Assembly: GCA_021779695.1 (NCBI GenBank) | Contig: JAJYAE010000134.1 | Span: forward strand, 1-11,412 | Reading direction: 5' to 3' | From: Acidobacteriota bacterium | GTDB lineage: Bacteria; Acidobacteriota; Terriglobia; Terriglobales; Acidobacteriaceae | Length of the DNA: 11,412 bases | Shown: positions 6,560 through 11,412 of the stretch, piece by piece | Layout: each line of letters opens with the position of its first letter | Numbering within the stretch: the stretch's first letter is position 1 | Made by a program: the position numbers and the translations under genes | Notes under the pieces: model-generated | Told to the model about the DNA's origin: nothing | The model's input: only the letters and a program-made list of their open reading frames with translations | The model's database searches: none

Positions 6560-7591
6560 ATGGGCATTCCCCGGAGATCGACGGCACGCGGGCGCTGGAT
6601 AGCCGCACGGCGCAAGGCGCGCGAATATGCCATGGTGGCGCGGGCGCTGGCCTCAACCAGCCACCCGGTGCTGGCACAGATTGTGCCGGCGCGCTTCTGC
6701 AACCTGAGCTGCGCCTATTGCAATGAATACGATAAGGTGAGCGAGCCGGTGCCGCTGGAGGAGATGCTGCGGCGCATCGACCACCTTGGACGACTGGGCA
6801 CGGCGATGATCGGCATCAGCGGCGGAGAGCCGCTGACGCATCCGGAGCTGGACGAGATTATCCGGCGGATGCGGCGGACGGGCGCAATTGCGGGGATGAT
6901 CACGAACGGCTATCTGCTGAATGTGGAACGGATCGAGCGGCTGAATCGCGCCGGGCTGGACCACATGCAGATCTCGATCGACAACCTGGAGCCGGACGAG
7001 GTCTCAAAGAAGAGCCTGAAGGTGCTGGACAAGAAGCTGCAGATGCTGGCCGAGCACGCGGAGTTTCACGTGAACATCAACTCCGTGGTGGGCGGCGGGT
7101 TCAAGGACCCGAACGACGCGCTGGTGATTGGCCGGCGGGCGCTGGAGCTGGGGTTTGAGTCGACGATCGGGATTATCCACGACGGCAGCGGGCAACTGAA
7201 GCCGCTGAAGGACGACGAAGCCAAGGTCTACTTTGCGATGAACAACCGCAGAAAGACGAACTACGCGCAGTTTGACCAGTTCCAGGAGGCGATTGCGCAG
7301 GGACGGCCGAATGACTGGCGGTGCCGGGCGGGTTCGCGGTACTTGTACATCTGCGAGGACGGACTGGTGCACTACTGCTCGCAGCAGCGCGGGTATCCGG
7401 GCGTGCCGCTGGCGGAGTACACGAAGGCTGACGTGGAGCGGGAGTTCCGGACGGCGAAGAGCTGCGCGCCGAATTGCACGATCGGCTGCGTGCACCGGAT
7501 CAGCTACATCGACCACTGGCGCGCGCCGCAGACGGACACGATTTCACCCGGCGGGCACGGTGAGCTGGTCAACATCCAGACAAACAGCTAA
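6560..7591 (+). CDS. Radical SAM protein with a C-terminal Cys-rich (SPASM/twitch-like) region
   Basis: A radical SAM enzyme of unknown substrate. The [4Fe-4S]-SAM motif is C47-x3-C51-x2-C54 (RFCNLSCAYCNEYD), with ISGGEPLTHPE (86-96) as the SAM-binding GGEP motif and MITNGYLL (113-120) after it. The C-terminal part has C255 (WRCRAGSRYLY), C265, C273 (HYCSQQRGYP) and C302-x3-C306-x3-C310. This set could hold an auxiliary Fe-S cluster, as in SPASM or twitch domains. The start at ATG 6560 keeps a basic 24-residue extension; ATG 6632 is the alternative. No ordinary ribosome site fits 6560: AGG directly abuts the ATG. A weak TGA-TTCAAT extended -10 (6544-6552) would make a nearly leaderless mRNA. 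MoaA- and HpnH-like relatives are possible names, but no function is assigned. Confidence 0.88.
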   Translation: MGIPRRSTARGRWIAARRKAREYAMVARALASTSHPVLAQIVPARFCNLSCAYCNEYDKVSEPVPLEEMLRRIDHLGRLGTAMIGISGGEPLTHPELDEIIRRMRRTGAIAGMITNGYLLNVERIERLNRAGLDHMQISIDNLEPDEVSKKSLKVLDKKLQMLAEHAEFHVNINSVVGGGFKDPNDALVIGRRALELGFESTIGIIHDGSGQLKPLKDDEAKVYFAMNNRRKTNYAQFDQFQEAIAQGRPNDWRCRAGSRYLYICEDGLVHYCSQQRGYPGVPLAEYTKADVEREFRTAKSCAPNCTIGCVHRISYIDHWRAPQTDTISPGGHGELVNIQTNS

Positions 7592-7701
7592 GTCGAATTA
7601 GCTCAATTAAATAGAAGACAGATTCGGTGAAGTGGATGCTGCGCCGACGGACAGCTGTGCCTGCACGAGGGCGGCGGAATGGGAAATGGCTTCGCCGACA
7701 A

Positions 7702-7890
7702 AGCGAAACTTCGACGAGTCAGACTTTGCAACTCTGTGCATGTTTTTTGTGGAGCATTACAAATGAATTTTGGGGTGGATATTTCTTTCCTCTGACTGGA
7801 GGCGAAGAGATGCGAAAGCTGACGGCTCGAAAACATGTAAAGAAAATGTGGAAAAGTGCAAATAAATTTAGGGGGGTAGGGGGGTATTTC
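7702..7890. repeat. Two diverged copies of a ~100-bp unit, with G6-TA-G6
   Basis: Both copies carry CATGT followed, with exactly matching internal spacing, by GTGGA, then 4 nt, T, 1 nt, CAAAT, 1 nt, AATTT, 1 nt and GGGG. In the left copy these are GTGGA 7749-7753, CAAAT 7760-7764, AATTT 7766-7770 and GGGG from 7772. In the right copy the same blocks lie 99 bp further on, at 7848, 7859, 7865 and 7871. Similarity seems to extend left to GCGAAA (about 7703 and 7813) and right to TATTTC. The right copy ends in two runs of six G separated by TA (7871-7884). Whether the unit is dispersed in the genome cannot be seen here. Confidence 0.55.
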
Positions 7891-8005
7891 CGGTGGTACG
7901 GACCGGTCGGATCCCTGACATCTTGAACCAAGGGTACGGACTGGGACGGACATCGGACCAGATGCGAAGGTTGTCGGCATGGCGCGAGGCTCCTGAAATG
8001 AAAAT

Positions 8006-8042
8006 GCCTGAGAAGGCGGGCCGGTGGGCGCGGTTCTCAGGC
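8006..8042 (-). terminator. Likely terminator of the RHS operon
   Basis: GCCTGAGAA (8006-8014) and TTCTCAGGC (8034-8042) are a perfect 9-bp inverted repeat around a GC-rich 19-nt loop. Read on the - strand, the stem is followed by ATTTTCATTT, a T-rich tail; on the + strand no T-run follows. It lies about 130 bp after the last RHS fragment and in the direction of the RHS genes. Confidence 0.45.
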
Positions 8043-8165
8043 TGATGTATCCAGTATGCGCGTTTGCTGGAACTAACATGCAAAACTGCGGAAGTTTTTT
8101 GATGAGTGGAATGAGGGAGTTAAAGGAAAGTCTGCGCGGAGTGGGATTGACGGCGAGACGGCTTC

Positions 8166-8193
8166 CAGCTGCTAGCTCCTAGCTTTTAGCTTT
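8166..8193. repeat. 7-bp AGCT-centred tandem repeat
   Basis: Four adjoining 7-bp units, CAGCTGC, TAGCTCC, TAGCTTT and TAGCTTT, all share AGCT at the same place. The array supplies the stop codon of the RHS core fragment and marks the outer edge of the RHS locus. Confidence 0.6.
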
Positions 8194-8480
8194 TCGGCGG
8201 CGGGGTGAGGTCTGTGGTGCCCCCACGTGTTCGAGATGACCTGGTCCTGGCTGATCCGCTGCAGGCCGTAGGTGTAGGTGCGCGTCACCACGCCGCTAGT
8301 CAGCTCGTCCACCACCTGCGGGTAGCCGGTCGGATTCAGATCGTCTACCAGGTAGCGCGTGATGACGCCGTTCACCGACTTCGCAACCCGGTTGCCGTCG
8401 CCGTCATAGAGCATCTGCACCGCTCCGCCCTTCATTGCCACCAGATGATTCTGCGCATCGTAGCTTTGCGCCCAGGCTCC
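8172..8480 (-). pseudogene. Orphan RHS core fragment
   Basis: This piece encodes part of an RHS core with both ends missing. The frame begins directly after the stop codon of the DUF3592 gene and reads GAWAQSYDAQNHLVAMKGG, then LYDGDGNRVAKSVNG, then RYLVDDLNPTGYPQVVDELT, up to ISQDQVISNTW. After that Trp the RHS similarity ends abruptly, and 16 unrelated residues (GHHRPHPAAEKLKARS) lead to a stop in the 7-bp repeat. An ATG lies at 8441, but no ribosome site is evident and a free product is unlikely. Displaced core fragments behind toxin tips are known from Rhs loci of enterobacteria. The part from RVAKS to W differs from the neighbouring RHS gene at only 4 of 56 residues. Confidence 0.8.
8223..8390 (-). 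repeat. 168-bp RHS core direct repeat, copy 1
   Basis: It aligns without gaps to 9722-9889, 1,499 bp away, with about 17 differences counted by eye (about 90% identity). Most differences are silent. Similarity stops sharply at both ends: after the Trp codon (8223) and before RVAKS (8390). Confidence 0.85.
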
Positions 8481-8942
8481 CTAAAGATCTTCTTCTCGCA
8501 ACACGGAACGCGTCGGGTCGCGTGGGTCTACGTGGACCTTGACGGTTTCGCCCTTGTAGGAATTTGCCCACACCGTGGCATCCTCTTCGTTGCTAAAACT
8601 GCGCTTGTAGTCGCCCGTTTGCTGGTCAGGATAATGATAGGAATAGGTGAGTGTAGCTAGGTAAGTAGGCCAGTAATGAACGGCTGCGGAAGATATGCCC
8701 TTGCTCTCAACACCGGTAACATCAACAACATCAACGATCCCGGAGACTGTCGGCCATTTGCGACCGCGAGCGCGTTCAATCCACTGCTCTATTGCCCCCC
8801 AACTGACAGCCACGAGAATGATAGTCCCAGCGACAAGTAAGAACAGAATGACCTCGAAGCGAGTGAGTGGACCTCCGCCGAACATCAGGATGCTAGCGAT
8901 TGGTAGGGTGGCTGTCACGCTCGTATCCATATGAACGCTCAT
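8481..8942 (-). CDS. DUF3592-type membrane protein, candidate immunity protein B
   Basis: A 153-residue protein of unknown function. One membrane helix (about residues 29-51, FEVILFLLVAGTIILVAVSW) is followed by RGRKWPTVSGIVDVVDV and a beta-rich DUF3592-like domain: YLATLTYSYHYPDQQTGDY, WANSYKGETVKVHVDP, and the closing DPRDPTRSVL typical of the family. I chose ATG 8942, two bases after the RHS stop; an upstream TTG (8948) would overlap the RHS gene by 4 bp. Either way translation is coupled to the RHS gene. The gene pair repeats the arrangement at 10237-11412. Its stop codon directly abuts the orphan RHS core, in the same frame. An immunity role is inferred from position only. Confidence 0.75.
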   Translation of the reverse strand: MSVHMDTSVTATLPIASILMFGGGPLTRFEVILFLLVAGTIILVAVSWGAIEQWIERARGRKWPTVSGIVDVVDVTGVESKGISSAAVHYWPTYLATLTYSYHYPDQQTGDYKRSFSNEEDATVWANSYKGETVKVHVDPRDPTRSVLREEDL

Positions 8943-8944
8943 CG

Positions 8945-10096
8945 TCAAAGACCTAACCCCTGCAGTGTCTTACCTGGGTGCGTTAGCAAATAGCCCAACG
9001 CATCGCTCACACAACCTGCCAGTGCTGTAATGGAATCGGAGATCTGGACACCATCCGGCGTCCCTGATATTACGTCGTTGAGGCCATTCACAAATTCTTT
9101 GATGTTGAGCGCGCATGACCCCCAATCAGCTGTACTGCCAATAAGCTTAATAGCACCAACTGCCCTTTTTGTGATTGTGCTTCCCGTTTCGGCAAGATCA
9201 CTTAGTCCCGGCGCCAACGTAACACAGCCGATGACTGCTGCCCCTGTGCCTAATGCACTCCCAGCAGATATAGTGTCATTCAAGATAAGGTCAGCGGCTG
9301 CGAGACTGGCATCAGCAACACATCCATAGATGTCGATGAGTCTCGCTTCCGAAATGGCTGCATTGGATCGTATCGCATAGCCAAATAAGTCTGCCCTGCC
9401 GCGGGGATCAATATGGTTGACCGGGTCTCCGCCCGTGTACAGATATTTGTGCAGCATTGCTGGAATGAGCGGAGTACCCGCATTCGGATCCCTGCTCATG
9501 AACCTGCCCGTGGCCGGGTTGTAGTACCTGGCGCGCAGGTGGTAGAGGCCGAGGTCGGGATCGTACTGCTCGCCGCGGTAGAGGTAGTTATTCGGCGTGG
9601 AGCCGCTGATGGTGAACTCGTTGCCGAAGGCGTCATATTCGTAGGTGTCGGTTGTGGCTCCTGCGGTGTTGGTCAGGGCGCGCACGCTGCCGCCACCGTC
9701 ATAGCTGTAGAAGCTCGCCGTCCACGAGTTCGAGACAACCTGGTCCTGGCTGATCCGCTGCAGGCCGTAGGTGTAGGTCCGCGTCACCGCACCGCTGGTC
9801 AGCTCATCGACCACCTGCGGATAGCCGGTCGGGTTCAGATCGTCCACCAGATAGCGCGTCACCACGCCGTTCACCGACTTCGCCACCCGAATGGCGTTTG
9901 CGCACTCTGGAGTGCCGACATCTGATAGCGCCTGACTCGCTTCCAGACGAACCTGCGCTTCTTGTTCTCGATCCGCCGAGTACAGCTCGAGGGTCATCAT
10001 GATTCGACGCGCCTCTTCCGGAGTGGAGTCGCAATTGATGGCCGAAAGCCGCGTTTCTCCCATTGCAATTTCCCCCGCCTCCTTCGTGCTTCGCAT
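8945..10096 (-). CDS. Short chimeric RHS protein with four-cysteine C-terminal domain (CT1)
   Basis: About 383 residues from ATG 10096; TTG 10120 and ATG 10063 (GGGGGA 7 bp upstream) are other possible starts. Residues 1-69 are not RHS; they are charged and helical and end in a HEAT-like VRLEASQALSDVGTPECANA. At residue 70 the sequence switches to RHS core: RVAKSVNGVVTRYLVDDLNP, EYDAFGNEF, YRGEQYDPDLGLYHLRARYY and GRFMSRDP, up to the DPRGR boundary at 230-234. The tail is a hydrophobic Ala/Gly-rich domain of about 150 residues with cysteines at 259, 291, 328 and 362. Typical RHS proteins exceed 1,000 residues and have a secretion part, so this one is a displaced tip or recombinant, and secretion is doubtful. 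A DUF3592 gene follows immediately. Confidence 0.8.
   Translation of the reverse strand: MRSTKEAGEIAMGETRLSAINCDSTPEEARRIMMTLELYSADREQEAQVRLEASQALSDVGTPECANAIRVAKSVNGVVTRYLVDDLNPTGYPQVVDELTSGAVTRTYTYGLQRISQDQVVSNSWTASFYSYDGGGSVRALTNTAGATTDTYEYDAFGNEFTISGSTPNNYLYRGEQYDPDLGLYHLRARYYNPATGRFMSRDPNAGTPLIPAMLHKYLYTGGDPVNHIDPRGRADLFGYAIRSNAAISEARLIDIYGCVADASLAAADLILNDTISAGSALGTGAAVIGCVTLAPGLSDLAETGSTITKRAVGAIKLIGSTADWGSCALNIKEFVNGLNDVISGTPDGVQISDSITALAGCVSDALGYLLTHPGKTLQGLGL
9722..9889 (-). repeat. 168-bp RHS core direct repeat, copy 2
   Basis: This is the partner of 8223-8390. Here the repeat runs on, past the Trp codon, into a complete core end and CT1, while its upstream end is fused to non-RHS sequence exactly at the RVAKS codons. 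Confidence 0.85.
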
Positions 10097-10190
10097 GGCT
10101 GCAATAGAGTCTTCGCGCAAACCCCCGCCTGTGAGTTGGTAAGTCTAAGAGCATTGGAGTTCCATCTCGTTCAAAGCTTGGACGGGTCAC
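9890..10190 (-). other. Non-RHS sequence fused to the RHS gene, possible frameshifted gene start
   Basis: Two frames are open here. One starts at GTG 10190 and reads VTRPSFERDGTPMLLDLPTH. The other is the frame of the chimeric RHS gene. They meet at a run of five G (- strand) at 10122-10126. Removing one G would join them as DLPTHRRG-LREDSIAAMRST. This may be the 5' end of another gene, truncated by recombination and shifted by one base. I do not recognise the protein. Confidence 0.3.
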
Positions 10191-10236
10191 CCGAATCTAG
10201 GCCGGGCCAGACGTGAGAATGCATTGAAACGATCTT

Positions 10237-10983
10237 TCATTCAACAATGGAAAAGTAGGACAAGGGGTAGCTATGATTCCTCCGAGGCTTCTTTGGCAAA
10301 TAAATTATCCAGATCCGGCTGCCTACCTCACATTGCTCCGAACAGTCATTGTGTCCTTTGATTCGCACACCGTCTTCCGTGCAGAATTCATAGTCAACTC
10401 GAAACTGCTGCTTGTCGAGCGCACAATTCGTCACAACTCCTTTCGAGAGCTTTCCTTCGCGCGCCAACCTTCGCTCTCGGAGCAGAGCTGCTAATGCCAC
10501 AGCTCCAATGATCGAGAAGAAGAGAGCAAGCGCCTCTGGGATCAGATCCGTCAGTCCCGACCATTCCCAATCCGCCGGGTGATTCACGGTCGGATCCGTT
10601 GGAAGGTACCGAATCGCAAGTTGGTCTGACTCATGGAGAGCGAAACGATAATTCGGCATTTGAGCCTTCCCCGGATAGTCAACCCCGTTAACTGAAAATG
10701 TATAGCTTACCGTGGATCCTCCGCGTCCGCTGTGAATCGTGTTTACTCTGCCAACGGTATTGTGACCATCTCGTCGCAAAACTGTGCGCTGCTGCACGTG
10801 CTTAAAAATGCTGGAACAATCAAATCCGACCGCCAAAATCCCTAGTCCCAGGCACACGATTACGACGCCCAGCAGAAACGAAGCATCCGTCGTACCCAAT
10901 TGCACCTTTCTCGGTAGCGGTCCGTCCAGTTCAGAAGGATAATTTTCCTCTTCTGCGCGGTGCTCTTCAGGCTCTTTTTCCAT
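10237..10983 (-). CDS. Two-module DUF3592-type membrane protein, candidate immunity protein A
   Basis: 248 residues of unknown function. An acidic start (MEKEPEEHRAEEENYPSELD) is followed by membrane helix 1 (about 36-54, FLLGVVIVCLGLGILAVGF). A first DUF3592-like beta module comes next (VGRVNTIHSGRGGSTVSYTF, LAIRYLPTDPTVNHP), then helix 2 (about 151-168, ALALFFSIIGAVALAALL). A second, more diverged module follows (GVVTNCALDKQQFRVDYEF, IWIIYLPKKPRRNHSYPL). It is thus like a doubled version of the protein at 8481-8942. The start is ATG 10983: GGAGG, inside the last codons of the RHS gene, lies 8 bp upstream, and the gap to the RHS stop is 4 bp. GTG 10998 would overlap the RHS gene. Immunity is inferred from position. 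Confidence 0.75.
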   Translation of the reverse strand: MEKEPEEHRAEEENYPSELDGPLPRKVQLGTTDASFLLGVVIVCLGLGILAVGFDCSSIFKHVQQRTVLRRDGHNTVGRVNTIHSGRGGSTVSYTFSVNGVDYPGKAQMPNYRFALHESDQLAIRYLPTDPTVNHPADWEWSGLTDLIPEALALFFSIIGAVALAALLRERRLAREGKLSKGVVTNCALDKQQFRVDYEFCTEDGVRIKGHNDCSEQCEVGSRIWIIYLPKKPRRNHSYPLSYFSIVE

Positions 10984-10987
10984 CTCG

Positions 10988-11412
10988 TTAACCTCCACCC
11001 AGTACCTGACCTAAATGCGTAATAGCACAGCCAAGTACACCGCCAATGGAATCTGTATAGAAGGTTTCATTGCTAACGCCACCCTGCAGAGCCTCCTGCG
11101 TAATGTCCTTGGCGACCTGAGCCAGGCCGGCTGCACAGGAACCGAAATCTAGAGTTGTCTTAAGTGTCAGAGCAAATTTGCCACTTGGCCAAATATATGA
11201 CGACACACACCCGTAAGCAGCCGAAACCACTCCCGTTGCGCCCCATGCGTCTAGTTCGCTTGCTGCAGCTGCAAATCCAATGCTTGCCACACACCCAATA
11301 GTGTTCAAGTACTCCTTGGCACCGAGAGACCTGTTCGAGATGATGAGCGTGTCCTCAATGATGTCTCGTCCCGTAGGATCTCTCCAAAAGATTGGATTAG
11401 CAGCTGCGAAGA
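10988..11412 (-). CDS. RHS protein, C-terminal end with four-cysteine domain (CT2), truncated by the window edge
   Basis: The frame is open to the window edge, so the gene continues beyond 11412; only the last 140 residues are visible. They begin FAAANPIFWRDPTGRD, the usual end of an RHS core (NPxxxxDPxGR). A hydrophobic tail follows with cysteines in EYLNTIGCVAS, SAAYGCVSS, LDFGSCAAG and GGVLGCAITH. The same four motifs occur in the tail of the other RHS gene (IYGCVAD, VIGCVTL, DWGSCAL, LAGCVSD). An internal TTG at 11308 could be mistaken for the start, but the RHS motif upstream shows it is not. The missing part should hold the RHS shell and possibly a secretion domain. DUF3592 gene A follows after 4 bp. 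Confidence 0.85.
   Translation of the reverse strand, partial: FAAANPIFWRDPTGRDIIEDTLIISNRSLGAKEYLNTIGCVASIGFAAAASELDAWGATGVVSAAYGCVSSYIWPSGKFALTLKTTLDFGSCAAGLAQVAKDITQEALQGGVSNETFYTDSIGGVLGCAITHLGQVLGGG

Larger units (their letters stand above)
7592..8171. other. Gene-free, repeat-bearing boundary region
   Basis: These 580 bp separate the housekeeping genes from the RHS locus. Several open frames cross the region, but none has a ribosome site or a believable protein. The composition is patchy: A/T-rich blocks alternate with runs of G. It contains two diverged copies of a unit about 100 bp long, a 9-bp inverted repeat, and GGTACGGAC twice (7895-7903 and 7933-7941). At its left edge AGCTAA (7586-7591) and TTAGCT (7598-7603) form a weak hairpin across the stop codon of the radical SAM gene. 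Confidence 0.6.

Noticed and set aside
7748..7856. DnaA-box-like TGTGGAAAA and TGTGGAGCA
   Set aside because: They are only partial matches to TGTGGATAA, with no dnaA, dnaN or AT-rich unwinding region nearby. They are better explained as part of the diverged repeat.
7603..8079. A 158-codon open frame on the - strand in the gene-free region
   Set aside because: It has no ribosome site and reads through both repeat copies and the 9-bp inverted repeat. Its Pro- and Ser-rich product looks like translated repeat sequence. The 99-codon + strand frame at 7627-7926 fails for the same reasons.
8172..11412. Insertion sequence or integrase-borne island
   Set aside because: There is no transposase, integrase, tRNA gene, terminal inverted repeat or target duplication. 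The repeats present are RHS core sequence, which explains the rearrangements.
1..11412. CRISPR array, rRNA or tRNA genes
   Set aside because: No regularly spaced identical repeats and no tRNA- or rRNA-like conserved segments were seen on either strand.

Overview
The sequence suggests a GC-rich, Gram-negative-type soil bacterium. The order asd - lysC - secreted DUF3237 protein - dapB - radical SAM gene, and the look of the protein sequences, most resemble Acidobacteriota of the Acidobacteriaceae/Terriglobia kind. That placement is inferred from general familiarity; no search was run.

Bases 1 to about 7,600 are conserved housekeeping genes, all on the + strand. They are the 3' part of nrdR, a vapBC toxin-antitoxin pair, an NAD-type isocitrate dehydrogenase with a small YciI-like gene behind it, and a lysine/diaminopimelate block. 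That block holds asd, lysC, a secreted DUF3237 protein and dapB: LysC phosphorylates aspartate, Asd makes aspartate semialdehyde, and DapB reduces the dihydrodipicolinate ring made by DapA, which is not in the window. A radical SAM protein of unknown role closes the block. Hairpins after yciI and between asd and lysC could control expression.

Bases 7,592 to 8,171 hold no convincing gene. This stretch carries two diverged copies of a unit about 100 bp long, with A-rich and G-run blocks, and a perfect 9-bp inverted repeat that could end transcription arriving on the - strand. A 7-bp tandem repeat sits at its right edge.

Bases 8,172 to 11,412 read on the - strand and form an RHS accessory locus. 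From right to left they are: the C-terminal end of an RHS protein that continues beyond the window, a DUF3592-type membrane protein, a second (short, chimeric) RHS protein, a second DUF3592-type membrane protein, and an orphan RHS core fragment. The two RHS C-terminal domains are clearly related to each other and share four cysteines in matching motifs. Each is followed within 2 to 4 bp by a DUF3592 gene. The layout resembles a polymorphic toxin locus with displaced toxin/immunity tips. I propose the four-cysteine domain plus DUF3592 protein as a candidate undescribed effector/immunity pair; this is inference. A 168-bp core repeat (about 90% identical by eye) could allow tip switching by recombination.
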